A DNA stretch of 64,000 nucleotides, taken from GM7GCV1 sp965221105 (lineage in GTDB: Bacteria; Pseudomonadota; Gammaproteobacteria; Pseudomonadales; GM7GCV1). The notes under the pieces are model-generated. The model searched no databases. It was given only the letters and a program-made list of their open reading frames with translations, and was not told the origin of the DNA. Of this stretch, positions 43,869-52,923 are shown one piece after another (position 1 is the stretch's first letter; each line of letters begins with the position of its first letter). Position numbers and translations under genes: made by a program. The stretch lies in NCBI GenBank assembly GCA_965221105.1, contig OZ244871.1, positions 1,736,001 to 1,800,000 on the forward strand, given 5' to 3'.

Positions 43869-44113
43869 GCGCACTCACCGTGATTTTCGCTGATCCAAGG
43901 ATGGGGTTTGTGTGAAGGGCGCGCACTGTAGGGCTTTTTGACCCCGTACTCAAGTCAAAAAAAGGTGGTCTGGCTCATGCAGATCCCGAATTCCGCTGTG
44001 TATGATCCTGGCTTTAACAAAAACCTAACTCGTGACACACCACAAGCGGACACCGAGCGTTGATTTGATCTGGAGCACATGCGCGGCGCAGGCCAGCGCT
44101 GAAATGACTGTGT

Positions 44114-45062
44114 GTGTCGACCCCATCGGGCAATATGGCCTCAGAAAACTCTGTTTCTTTCGTATTTGACAATGTACCAGTCTGTTCAGCGGTGCAGGGT
44201 CGTTTCGGGAATATAGACATGCGCCAGACGGGAGTACTCAAGGGGCCCCAGTCGCTGTTCTTTGGCAAGAACTCAACTGGTGGACTTCTGAATTACGTCT
44301 CGCAGGATCCCAGCGAAGAGTTCGAGGTGCTGTTGAAGGCGGGCTATGAGAGCGAGGCAAAAGAAGCCTTCGGTCAGATCATTGTATCGGGTCCAGTTTC
44401 GGATACCGCGAAGGGCAGGCTGGTTATGCGCTACATGGACATGGATGGACAACAGCGCGGAACCCAATACGATCTCTGACGCACCAGGCTTTATTGGCTG
44501 CGCGCCTGGCAGTATCCGCGACGACGGCCCACGCATAGAGGAAACATTCGTCCGCGGCACCCTGCTCTAAGATCCCTCAGATCGGCTGAGCATGCGAGCC
44601 AAGCTTTCCTGCGGCAGCCGGGAAGACGCTGGCGTGGTTGGAACCACACAGTTTTCTGTCTGTAATGGCGGCTCAGCAGCGTCAATATTTGCAGTAATTC
44701 CTGCTACGACCTTCCTGCCGAATGACGGCTGCGTAGTAGACCATAGAGCGGCAATTCGTGCTCCTTCGCGTGCGGCGACTGATGCACTAGTGGGGCCCGA
44801 TGCCGCGGCTGAGAATTTTGGCGATTCAAACATAATGCTGGGCAGCCTCGAATTGAATTACGACCTGAGCGACAACCTCACACTGACCTCGGTCACCGGC
44901 CTGTACGACGCCGAGAGGCAATAGTTCAACCAGTTTCTTATTGGGGGCGGTTCGGGCTATCACGCGGCGAGTGTGCCGTTCGAAGCGGACAGTATCACAC
45001 AGGAACGGCATGACCAGGTTCGCCGGTTGCTTACCCACCGAGAACCGGGTGGTAACGGTCTG
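44114..45062 (+). pseudogene. TonB-dependent outer-membrane receptor, degenerate
   Basis: Pieces of one receptor can be followed across several frames: a plug domain (VFDNVPVCSAVQGRFGNIDM, VLKGPQSLFFGKNSTGGLLN), a first barrel segment (KGRLVMRYMDMDGQQRG), then in another frame ETFVRGTLL, stop, DPSDRLSMRAKLS, and LELNYDLSDNLTLTSVTGLY followed by an in-frame TAG and FNQFLIGGG. At least one frameshift and two stops interrupt it, and the signal peptide, TonB box and most of the barrel are missing. Probably a former siderophore- or carbohydrate-type receptor. Confidence 0.8.
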
Positions 45063-45183
45063 TGACCGGGAGGGGATGACTGGGTGACGTTCGAGCGCCA
45101 GCATGATCTCGCAGATCAGGTGGGGGCAGGCCTCACCCCTGGGAAGGATAAAGTCGGTTCGGTTGGATTGCGAGTGCTAAAAA

Positions 45184-46050
45184 CTACTCCAAATTCTGAA
45201 TCTGCTCCCGCATCTGCTCGATGAGTACCTTGAGTTCCACCGCAACATTGGTGGATTCGACAGCCTGGGATTTGGATGCAAGCGTGTTGGTCTCGCGGTT
45301 GAGTTCCTGCATCAGAAAATCCAGGCGACGACCGACGGGTGTGTCCTCCGAGACGGTGCGGCGAACCTCCGCCAGATGGCTTTCCAGCCGATCGACTTCC
45401 TCGTCAACATCCATCTTTTGGGCCTGGATGACCAGTTCCTGCTCAAGACGCCCTTGCTCTAGTTCGATATCCAGTTGCTCGATCCGGTCTCTGAGCCTCT
45501 GGTGCAGGGCCTGACGAATGCCGGGTAACACCTGTTTGACCAGCGCGATCTTTTCGTCCATGGAATTGATTCGGCTGACAATGACCTGTGCCATTTCGGC
45601 ACCTTCCCGCTGACGCATGCCAGCATGCTGATCCAGGGCCTGGGCGAGTACAGATGTTGCCGCTGCGCGAAGCTGCTCGGGATCCAGGTCGCCATCCAGG
45701 CTGACTCCGGGCATATTCAGAATCTCAATGGGGTTAATAGGAGCAGGATTGCGGAGTTTTTGCGCTACTGATTCCGCGGCTGCAATGACCGCATCTGCGC
45801 CTGCTTCATCGTAGACCTGTCTGTTTCCAGTGTCCAGATTGGTTTGAATCTTGAAGCTGCATTCGCACTTGCCACGCGATATTCTCGATTTGATCTGTTG
45901 GCGTAAATCCAGTTCGGCATTGCGCAGAGCCTCCGGCAGGCGGAAATAGATATCCAGGTACCGGTGGTTGACGGATTTTATTTCACAGCTGAGGGTTCCC
46001 CAATCGCTGCGGTACTCGCTGCGGGCAAAGCCTGTCATGCTCTGGGGCAT
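45184..46050 (-). CDS. yicC: YicC family endoribonuclease
   Basis: A 288-residue protein of the YicC group, reported to act as an endoribonuclease on small RNAs and regulated transcripts. It starts MPQSMTGFARSE, includes SCEIKSVNHRYLDIYFRLPE, and ends with the DUF1732 segment DTPVGRRLDFLMQELNRETNTLASKSQAVE. ATG at 46050 is set by the family N-terminus. Divergent from rph, as in E. coli. Confidence 0.94.
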   Translation of the reverse strand: MPQSMTGFARSEYRSDWGTLSCEIKSVNHRYLDIYFRLPEALRNAELDLRQQIKSRISRGKCECSFKIQTNLDTGNRQVYDEAGADAVIAAAESVAQKLRNPAPINPIEILNMPGVSLDGDLDPEQLRAAATSVLAQALDQHAGMRQREGAEMAQVIVSRINSMDEKIALVKQVLPGIRQALHQRLRDRIEQLDIELEQGRLEQELVIQAQKMDVDEEVDRLESHLAEVRRTVSEDTPVGRRLDFLMQELNRETNTLASKSQAVESTNVAVELKVLIEQMREQIQNLE

Positions 46051-46140
46051 AGATGAGTGTCTCGTGGAGGAAATCCAGAGCATACTAGCAAATATGCCGC
46101 TGCCAGATAACAGTGAAGAAACTCTTGAGTCTGAATTGAC

Positions 46141-46146
46141 TATAAT
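46141..46146 (+). promoter_or_regulatory. Candidate -10 box for rph
   Basis: TATAAT 48 bases before the rph ATG. No -35 box at the right distance is clear (TTGAGT is 10 bases away), so this is weak. Confidence 0.35.
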
Positions 46147-46193
46147 GTCGCGCTCCATTTTTCAGCTTGAATGGATCATTACCAGGATATTCT

Positions 46194-46913
46194 ATGGAAC
46201 GACCCAGCGGCCGGCGACCAGGTCAACTGCGCCAGATTCGTATTGAAAGAAACTTTACCTGCCATGCCGAAGGATCGGTTCTGGTTGAATTTGGCAACAC
46301 CAGGGTTATTTGCACTGCCAGTATCGAGGAAACGGTTCCCCGTTTTTTGCGCGGCAAGAACCAAGGCTGGATTACCGCAGAGTATGGCATGTTGCCCAGA
46401 TCAACGGGTTCGCGTATGCAGCGCGAAGCCGCTCGGGGAAGACAGTCCGGTCGAACCCAGGAAATACAGCGATTGATCGGACGCTCACTGCGGGCAGCAA
46501 TTGACCTGGACAAGCTCGGTGAGCGGACTCTGATGGTGGATTGCGATGTGATTCAGGCTGATGGTGGAACGCGCACCGCATCTATCACCGGTGCCTGCGT
46601 TGCCGTTTTGGACGCGCTCAACGGCCTGGAGCGCAGCAAGGCCTTGCTCGAATCACCGCTGCGCGGCATGGTTGCCGCAGTTTCGGTAGGCATCTACGGG
46701 GGGGAGCCCGTCCTGGATCTCGATTATGATGAGGACTCAGTCGCTGGCACAGATATGAATATTGTGATGAACGAGCATGGTGGGTTTATCGAGGTGCAAG
46801 GTACTGCTGAAGACGGCGCCTACAGCCAGGATGAGCTTGATGCCATGCTGGCACTGGGAACACAGGGTATCGCTGACATCATAAAAATCCAGAAAATGGC
46901 TTTGGCCCAATAG
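46194..46913 (+). CDS. rph: Ribonuclease PH
   Basis: Phosphorolytic 3'-5' exoribonuclease that trims tRNA 3' ends. The 239-residue protein shows MERPSGRRPGQLRQIRIER, SVLVEFGNTRVICTAS, the RNA-binding GWITAEYGMLPRSTGSR, and CDVIQADGGTRTASITGA. ATG at 46194 has AGGA upstream. pyrE follows 48 bases later, the conserved order. Confidence 0.97.
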   Translation: MERPSGRRPGQLRQIRIERNFTCHAEGSVLVEFGNTRVICTASIEETVPRFLRGKNQGWITAEYGMLPRSTGSRMQREAARGRQSGRTQEIQRLIGRSLRAAIDLDKLGERTLMVDCDVIQADGGTRTASITGACVAVLDALNGLERSKALLESPLRGMVAAVSVGIYGGEPVLDLDYDEDSVAGTDMNIVMNEHGGFIEVQGTAEDGAYSQDELDAMLALGTQGIADIIKIQKMALAQ

Positions 46914-46961
46914 TCAGTGCAGACAATCGTGAGAAGGTACAAAGGGTAGGCAAAGACCAGT

Positions 46962-47606
46962 ATGCATGAGTACCAGCGGCGTTTCATTGAACTGGCCATC
47001 GAGCATGATGTCCTCAAGTTTGGTGAGTTTACCCTCAAGTCTGGGCGGGTCAGCCCGTACTTTTTCAATGTCGGGAATTTTAGGTCGGGACGGGCACTGT
47101 CGATGCTGGGACAGTGTTATGCGGATGCGATTGCGGCGTCGAAGCTGGAGTTTGACCTGCTTTTCGGCCCGGCGTACAAAGGTATTCCTCTGGTCGCGGT
47201 AATTGCGGCGGCGCTGTTCGAGCGTCACGGGCTGGACTTTCCCTACAGTTTCAACCGCAAGGAGGCCAAGCAGCATGGCGAGGGCGGCACTATCGTTGGC
47301 GCTGAGCCGGAGGGCAGGGTTTTAATCGTCGATGATGTCATTACGGCGGGGACGGCTGTTGGGGAAGTGATCAGTATGCTGGGTCAAACGCCCGCTCAGC
47401 CTGCGGCTGTGTTTGTTGGGTTGGATCGTCAGGAACAGGGTCAGAACAGCGGTCTTTCGGCCATTGATGAGTTGAGCACAGTGTACGAGCTTCCGGTCAG
47501 GAGTATCGTAGGACTGGATCAGGTTCGTGCATATGTCGCCAATCACGGGGACAAGAACCTGGTTGCCCGAATTGATGCGTACCGGGAACAGTATGGAGCT
47601 GTATAG
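46962..47606 (+). CDS. pyrE: Orotate phosphoribosyltransferase
   Basis: Joins orotate and PRPP to make OMP in pyrimidine synthesis. The 214-residue enzyme shows GEFTLKSGRVSPYFFNVG, LLFGPAYKGIPL, FNRKEAKQHGEGG and the PRPP loop RVLIVDDVITAGTAV. Length and start are typical. Confidence 0.97.
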   Translation: MHEYQRRFIELAIEHDVLKFGEFTLKSGRVSPYFFNVGNFRSGRALSMLGQCYADAIAASKLEFDLLFGPAYKGIPLVAVIAAALFERHGLDFPYSFNRKEAKQHGEGGTIVGAEPEGRVLIVDDVITAGTAVGEVISMLGQTPAQPAAVFVGLDRQEQGQNSGLSAIDELSTVYELPVRSIVGLDQVRAYVANHGDKNLVARIDAYREQYGAV

Positions 47607-48027
47607 GCAGTACCGAACTGCGCAGTACAGAGTCATCAAAAAAACGGCCTGCTGACAGGTACCCTCCCCAGTTGTCTGGTTCGGCCGGGCGCGAGCCCGC
47701 GTATCCATGCTGGGGCAGAAATGGCTCCACCCCAAGGCACAAGCCATGGTCATGAGAATGCCGTCGGCGGTCAGTTGAGTTCTAAGCCTGCCGCGCCGAA
47801 AGGCGGGAGAGTTAATATTCGCACCCGCCTGCACATCCTTGGTCCTGAGCTGGACAGGGGGACGGGTTGAATTGCAGCGTGCAGAGGACCCTGGATGTGA
47901 AACACAGGCACATATCTCTCTATAGACCCCTCTCTGATATCTCCCTATAATATTGCTGATATCTCCCGATATATTTGGTTATATCTCCCCATAAATACAT
48001 TGATCCCCGAACCACCTGAGAACCACT
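47607..48027. other. Gap with hairpin and repeat array before the ATPase gene
   Basis: 421 bases without a gene. Near 47687 there is a CGGGC-GCGA-GCCCG hairpin; from 47912 a run of four direct repeats (listed separately). No clear open frame. Confidence 0.5.
47912..47995 (+). repeat. Four direct ATATCTCYC repeats upstream of the ATPase gene
   Basis: ATATCTCTC, ATATCTCCC, ATATCTCCC and ATATCTCCC start at 47912, 47937, 47960 and 47981, that is 25, 23 and 21 bases apart, about two helical turns each. Each is followed by a TATA- or ATAA-like run. The array ends 33 bases before the ATPase start, so it looks like a set of operators or iterons. Confidence 0.6.
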
Positions 48028-49281
48028 ATGTATTTACGGCACATCCGAAAGCGCATTCTCGAGTCACTCGAAGAATTCAGAATAGTGCATGTCCCCGGAA
48101 CGAGACAGGCTGGCACAAGCACACTGGCACGGCAGCTTTCCGAGGAAACAGGTCGCCAGCACATCACCTTGGATGAACAGGCCTCTCGAGATTCAGCTGC
48201 GTCAGATCCTGAGGGTTTTATCGATGCCTTTGAAGAGAGCCAGGTAAGTATTGACGAAGTTCAGTATGTTCCAGATCTTGTCTTGGCCATCAAACGGGTT
48301 TCAGATGCATTACCACCGCAGCAGAAAGGTAAATTTTTGCTCACGGGATCCACCGACCTTTTTGCCAGCAAGGCGATTACAGACCGTTTGCCAGGACATT
48401 TGAATACTCTCACCATGTATCCTCTTACCCTATCGGAATTGGAAGGGAAGTCGCACAACATCGTAGACAGGATTATTGACTTCAATTTCGTGCAACACGG
48501 CGACACAATCATCTCGAAGCAAGCCCTGTGCAGGAGGATTCTTGATGGCGGATACCCTGAAGTTCAGGGCAAGAGCATCAGGGCCAGAACCGGCTGGTTC
48601 AGATCCTATGTGCGAGCGCGAATCGCAAAGGACTTCGAACAAATCTATAGCGGCAGAGGCGATTATGTCTTTCATGCTGATGCGTTACTTGGCCTGCTCT
48701 CAGGGCGGTGCGGTAATTTACTTAGCTACAACAACTTATCTGGTGAGCTGGGAATAGGTGATGAAAAAACAAAGAGGATGATACTTGCCCTGGAACAGAT
48801 GTTTATCGTCCATAAGGTGACTGGTTATATTAAGAATCGCAGCAAACGCCTGGCAGTCACCACGCCAAAAATCTATTTTATCGATACTGGACTGGCCTGT
48901 TACCTGCTGGGTATCAGAACGGAAGAACAGCTTCTGACCAGCCAGTTTTTTGGCGGCCTGTTGGAAAATCTGATCATGATTGATATCTGCAAAAATGCAG
49001 TGTTTAGTGACAGTGAAGTTGAGATTCACCACTTCCGGGATAATCAAAAACGAGAAGTCGATATCGTATTGGAGGAGCCAGGCGGAAAGATTTCAGGAAT
49101 AGAAATAAAGGCTGCCAAATCGATTACCAGATCAGATTTCTCAGGCATGGCACATTTGGCACATTATGCTGGCAGCAGATTCAAACAGGGCATACTGCTG
49201 TACTCAGGGAATAAGATTCTCCCCATAAAAATAGATCAGCATAGGTTCCATGCAATACCGTTTTCTTCAATGTATGGCTGA
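48028..49281 (+). CDS. DUF4143-type AAA ATPase with altered Walker A
   Basis: A 417-residue protein of the widespread ATPase plus DUF4143 family, of unclear function and commonly mobile. It has a phosphate-loop region GTRQAGTSTLARQL (24-37) in which the Walker A Lys is replaced by Thr30 (codon ACA at 48115), a Walker B VSIDEVQYVPDL (73-84), a sensor LLTGST, and a C-terminal nuclease-like DUF4143 part with REVDIVLE and GIEIKAAKS, the D...ExK pattern of PD-(D/E)xK folds. Stand-alone, with a repeat array upstream. Confidence 0.88.
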   Translation: MYLRHIRKRILESLEEFRIVHVPGTRQAGTSTLARQLSEETGRQHITLDEQASRDSAASDPEGFIDAFEESQVSIDEVQYVPDLVLAIKRVSDALPPQQKGKFLLTGSTDLFASKAITDRLPGHLNTLTMYPLTLSELEGKSHNIVDRIIDFNFVQHGDTIISKQALCRRILDGGYPEVQGKSIRARTGWFRSYVRARIAKDFEQIYSGRGDYVFHADALLGLLSGRCGNLLSYNNLSGELGIGDEKTKRMILALEQMFIVHKVTGYIKNRSKRLAVTTPKIYFIDTGLACYLLGIRTEEQLLTSQFFGGLLENLIMIDICKNAVFSDSEVEIHHFRDNQKREVDIVLEEPGGKISGIEIKAAKSITRSDFSGMAHLAHYAGSRFKQGILLYSGNKILPIKIDQHRFHAIPFSSMYG

Positions 49282-49282
49282 C

Positions 49283-49311
49283 CTGTGCACTCCGTTGCAC
49301 TTTGTGCACAG
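49283..49311. repeat. Inverted repeat just after the ATPase gene
   Basis: CTGTGCAC (49283-49290) and GTGCACAG (49304-49311) form a perfect 8-base inverted repeat with a 13-base spacer, directly after the stop codon. There is no T-tract, so a protein-binding site is as likely as a terminator. Confidence 0.4.
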
Positions 49312-49439
49312 TTGATTTGAATCACACTCCTCGCGCTGAATGAAAGAGCCATCGCGACGGAAACGTTCCAATCTCAGCATAGAGTAACCGACCCACCAGA
49401 CTCGAAGGACCGTCACATCCCACAGGCAGGCCATGATGT

Positions 49440-50090
49440 CTAGATTTCCCCTGCGCGGGACTCGTCCACAAACAGGCTGGCAGCAAGCAGCGTCCAGTGC
49501 TCGTTCCAGTGGGTTGTCGGGCGTTTTTGGAAACCGCTGCGCACGAAGCCAGCCAGCTTCCCCTCGAGTTGGGCAACAAGCAGGTCGGTGCAGGTTCCTA
49601 CGGGCTGGCGGGTGCGCAAACCCTCGGAGAACTCCGCTTTACGAAGCTGCTGTTTGAGTTGCGCTTCAAGGCGCAGGAATATCTGGTTACTGCGCTTTTT
49701 CAGGCGTTCATGCTCGCCCACCAGCACATCTCCCGTCAGGATTCTGCTGATACCGGGATTTAATTCGGCGAACTGCAGGCACATTTCCAGCGCCGATCTG
49801 CATTGCTCCCGAGCACCTTCGGAGGATTCCAGTATCCCATCCATGCGTGAAAAAATAACATCCTCGGCGAAATCCAGCAGGGCATCATACATCTTTGCCT
49901 TGCTGGGAAAGTGTCGGTACAACGCGGCTTCGGACACACCGACCCGTGCCGCCAGGGCGGCCGTAGTAATTTTTTCGCTGAGTGAGGTCTCCAGCATCAT
50001 GGCAAGCGTCTGGAGGATTTCCTGTTTACGATTGGTGCGGGACTCTTGGGTCTGGTGTGCCACGTTCTGGGCTCTCCTGTCTGGTTGCAC
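49440..50090 (-). CDS. slmA: Nucleoid occlusion factor SlmA (TetR family)
   Basis: SlmA binds specific DNA sites and blocks FtsZ assembly over the chromosome. The 216-residue TetR-fold protein has an N-terminal helix-turn-helix (KITTAALAARVGVSEAALYRHFPSKAKMYDALLDFAED) and a ligand-like C-terminal domain with GISRILTGDVLVGEHERL, as in SlmA. The neighbourhood (argB, coaBC, with rph-pyrE a few kb away) fits the conserved position of the gene. Confidence 0.9.
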   Translation of the reverse strand: MQPDRRAQNVAHQTQESRTNRKQEILQTLAMMLETSLSEKITTAALAARVGVSEAALYRHFPSKAKMYDALLDFAEDVIFSRMDGILESSEGAREQCRSALEMCLQFAELNPGISRILTGDVLVGEHERLKKRSNQIFLRLEAQLKQQLRKAEFSEGLRTRQPVGTCTDLLVAQLEGKLAGFVRSGFQKRPTTHWNEHWTLLAASLFVDESRAGEI

Positions 50091-50102
50091 CGTGCAGCCG
50101 GG

Positions 50103-51011
50103 TTATGTGCCGGCCCGGAGGTTACTGATAAGGGTGCCGACACCGGTATCGGAAAATATTTCGAGCAGCACCGCATGGGGCACCCGGCCGTCAATAATAT
50201 GGGATGATTTAACTCCGGAATTTACCGCACTCAGAGCGCACCGAATCTTCGGCAGCATGCCGCCATGTATGGTGCCGTCCTCAATCAGTTCATCAACTTG
50301 TTGAGTTTTCAGACCAGTCAACACGGTTCCTGAACGATCCTGAAGACCGGCGACATTGGTCAGCAGCATAAGCTTTTCAGCCTCGGTGACTTCAGCGATC
50401 TTGCCGGCGACCAAATCGGCGTTGATATTGTATGACTTGCCGTCAGTCCCAACACCAATTGGCGCAACGACCGGAATGAAGTTGCTGGCTGCCAGGTTTT
50501 TCAGCATGGCAACGTTGATGGATGACACCTCGCCGACATGGCCGATGTCGATGATTTCCGGTGCTTCCATTTCTGGTGAAGACATTCTGACCTGCATTTT
50601 TTTGGCCAGAATCAGATTGCCGTCTTTTCCGGTAAGGCCAATGGCGGAGCCACCGTTTTGATTGAGCAGTCCGACGATCTCCTTGTTGACAGATCCACCC
50701 AGTACCATCTCCACCACATCCATAGTGGCGCTGTCGGTGACCCGCATACCGTCTACAAAGTGGCTGTCAATGTTGAGTTCTTTCAACAGCTTGCCAATCT
50801 GCGGCCCGCCGCCATGCACTACAATCGGATGGATGCCCACCAGTTTCATCAGCACGATGTCCTTGGCAAAGCTGGCTTTGAGAGTGTCATCTATCATGGC
50901 ATTGCCGCCCAATTTGACCACAAAGGTCCTGCCGGTGAATTTCTGGATATACGGCAGTGCCTCGGTCAGTACCGAGGCGAACTGTTTGGAGTGTTCATAG
51001 TCAAGCGACAT
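50103..51011 (-). CDS. argB: Acetylglutamate kinase
   Basis: Second enzyme of arginine synthesis, phosphorylating N-acetylglutamate. The 302-residue protein shows VVKLGGNAMID, GIHPIVVHGGGPQIGKLL, GLTGKDGNLILAKK, NINADLVAGKIAEV and GGMLPKIRCALSAV. It is 12 bases from slmA on the same strand. The length suits the N-terminally extended, arginine-feedback-regulated type found in pseudomonads, which is an inference. Confidence 0.96.
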   Translation of the reverse strand: MSLDYEHSKQFASVLTEALPYIQKFTGRTFVVKLGGNAMIDDTLKASFAKDIVLMKLVGIHPIVVHGGGPQIGKLLKELNIDSHFVDGMRVTDSATMDVVEMVLGGSVNKEIVGLLNQNGGSAIGLTGKDGNLILAKKMQVRMSSPEMEAPEIIDIGHVGEVSSINVAMLKNLAASNFIPVVAPIGVGTDGKSYNINADLVAGKIAEVTEAEKLMLLTNVAGLQDRSGTVLTGLKTQQVDELIEDGTIHGGMLPKIRCALSAVNSGVKSSHIIDGRVPHAVLLEIFSDTGVGTLISNLRAGT

Positions 51012-51106
51012 CGCTTATTTCCAGTGTACTCGTGTGTGGCGAAACGGTTTGAAACGCTTCGCAAAATCTGGTTTTGAGGGCTTGCATGAATGTTTCCGAG
51101 TCAGCC

Positions 51107-51331
51107 TCAAATCTCAGAGTCAAAGCCGCTGAGATATATTGAGGCAGGCACCGGTCCCCAGCCCCGTTCGTAATCCAGCCTCAATCCATCAACGGTGAGG
51201 TCTTGCGGCACTTCGCCGTCGATACCCCAGTTGCAGGAGTGCAGTTTTTCAACCAGTTCGAGTTTTTCCGTTTCGGCTATCGGGCGATTGATCTCACCGG
51301 TTGCTACTGTACCAGAAACAGGCGGGCCCAT
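51107..51331 (-). pseudogene. algC: C-terminal fragment of algC (phosphomannomutase/phosphoglucomutase)
   Basis: The frame reads EINRPIAETEKLELVEKLHS, CNWGIDGEVPQDLTVDGLRL and DYERGWGPVPAS, matching the last domain of AlgC-type phosphohexomutases (FxLIExLQ...W...I.T.DGVRVDYPxGWGLVRxSNTTPxLVLRFEA). The SNTTP phosphate-binding loop has decayed to SIYLSG and all upstream domains are absent. In Pseudomonas the order is coaBC-dut-algC-argB, so the fragment sits in its ancestral place. Confidence 0.65.
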
Positions 51332-51672
51332 TTGCTCCCGTGTGGCAGTGCGTCTCTTGCTTATGTCCAGCAGGCGGCATAGCCGCCATCATCGATTCAC
51401 CCGCCAGCGGTCATTACAAATAGTGACCGCCGTACTCGCCGACACAGATGGCCTGTTCGGTGGTCTGCTGGACCATCAGACACCCTCTGCGCGGAGGCCC
51501 AGGCTGAGGTGCCTGAACAGCTGGCACTGCTCAGGCGTGCGTTGCGGCACAACATGATTCTGCTGCCACCAGCTGCCTCAATTCGGCGGGACAAAACCGT
51601 TCCAAGTACATGAGCGAAATTGTCGCTTAGGTGCGGCTCGGAAAGGTCGCGGATATCATTGCCGCGAAAGAC
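51332..51672. other. Gap where dut and the rest of algC would be expected
   Basis: 341 bases between the algC fragment and coaBC. Frames on both strands show no recognisable domain and no trace of dUTPase motifs. Probably decayed or replaced sequence. Confidence 0.4.
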
Positions 51673-52923
51673 CTATCGGGGAAATCCCGGTCTGGCCAAA
51701 GTGCGCTGTTCCGTATTCCAGATTGCGCAGATTTCGTCGACCAGCTCACTCGCCAGCGCGTGTTTTGGGGTTTTGGTGAAGTGGCGGGTGTGGTCACGGC
51801 TGAGCAGAAAAACCTCGTTGTCGTTCTGGCCAAAGCCGATATCCTGTCGAGATATGTCATTGGCAATGATTAGATCTATGTTTTTGCGCTCAAGTTTGTC
51901 GCGGGCGTAGTCGAGCAGGTTGTTCGATTCTGCGGCAAAACCAACGCAAAAAGGTCGATTCTCCAAATGGCCGACAGTGTTCAGAATATCGGGGGTCTTG
52001 ACCAGATCGAGGGTCATCCGATCCTCGTTTTTTTTGATCTTTTGAGCCTGCCTTCGGGCCGGTCGGTAGTCGGCAACAGCAGCACATGCGATGAAAAGGT
52101 CGGTGGAAGCAATTTCTGCCATCACCGCGCCCAGCATGTCTTCGGCACTTTCAACCTGGACGAGGTTCACCCGAGCTGGGCAGTCGAGCGATACTGGCCC
52201 CGAGACAAGCACAGTATGCGCGCCTGCTGCCACTGCGGCCTCGGCAAGGGCGTAGCCCATTTTGCCGGAGCTCTGATTGCTCAGGTAACGGACGGGGTCT
52301 ACTGCCTCCCGAGTCGGCCCAGCGGTCACCATGACTCTCTTTCCCGTAAGTGGGCCTGTGGTAAACAGCCCGGCGGACAGATCGAGAATCTCTGCGGGCT
52401 CCAGCATGCGGCCTTCGCCCAAGTCTCCGCAGGCTTGTGAACCGCTGCCGGGGCCAAGAATCGAGACCCGCCGTGTTCGCAGCATTTCAATATTACGGCC
52501 TGTCGCCAGGTTGCTCCACATCGCCTGATTCATGGCGGGCGCGACAGCAATAGGGGCTGTGGTCGCCAGGCAGATTGTGCTGAGCAAATCATCGCCCCGA
52601 CCCTGCGCAAGGCGCTCGATAAAGTTGGCGGTTGCTGGGGCGACCAGAACCAGATCGGCCCATTTTGCCAGTTCAATATGCCCCATCGCGGCCTCGGCTC
52701 TCTCGTCCAGAAGATCACGGTGCACAGGGTTGCCAGACAGTGCCTGGTAGGTCATGGGTGTTACGAAGGCTTGGGCTCCTGCGGTCATGGCCACACGGAT
52801 TTCGGCACCCTGATCTCTAAGCCGCCTGATCAGCTCGCAAGACTTGTAGCAGGCAATACCTCCTGTGACACCGAGCAGGATGCGTCTTTTATCGAGTAAT
52901 TCGAGGCGATCTTCTCTATTCAT
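51673..52923 (-). CDS. coaBC: Bifunctional phosphopantothenoylcysteine decarboxylase/synthetase
   Basis: Carries out two coenzyme A steps: CTP-dependent cysteine addition (CoaB) and FMN-dependent decarboxylation (CoaC). The 416-residue protein has an N-terminal flavoprotein domain with GVTGGIACYKSCELIRRL, ATANFIERLAQGRGDDLL and PAMNQAMW (PxMNxxMW), then the synthetase with VMVTAGPTREAVDPVRYLSNQSSGKMG and KIKKNEDRMTLDLVKTPDIL. Its N-terminal part also fits the position upstream of rpmB. Confidence 0.96.
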   Translation of the reverse strand: MNREDRLELLDKRRILLGVTGGIACYKSCELIRRLRDQGAEIRVAMTAGAQAFVTPMTYQALSGNPVHRDLLDERAEAAMGHIELAKWADLVLVAPATANFIERLAQGRGDDLLSTICLATTAPIAVAPAMNQAMWSNLATGRNIEMLRTRRVSILGPGSGSQACGDLGEGRMLEPAEILDLSAGLFTTGPLTGKRVMVTAGPTREAVDPVRYLSNQSSGKMGYALAEAAVAAGAHTVLVSGPVSLDCPARVNLVQVESAEDMLGAVMAEIASTDLFIACAAVADYRPARRQAQKIKKNEDRMTLDLVKTPDILNTVGHLENRPFCVGFAAESNNLLDYARDKLERKNIDLIIANDISRQDIGFGQNDNEVFLLSRDHTRHFTKTPKHALASELVDEICAIWNTEQRTLARPGFPR

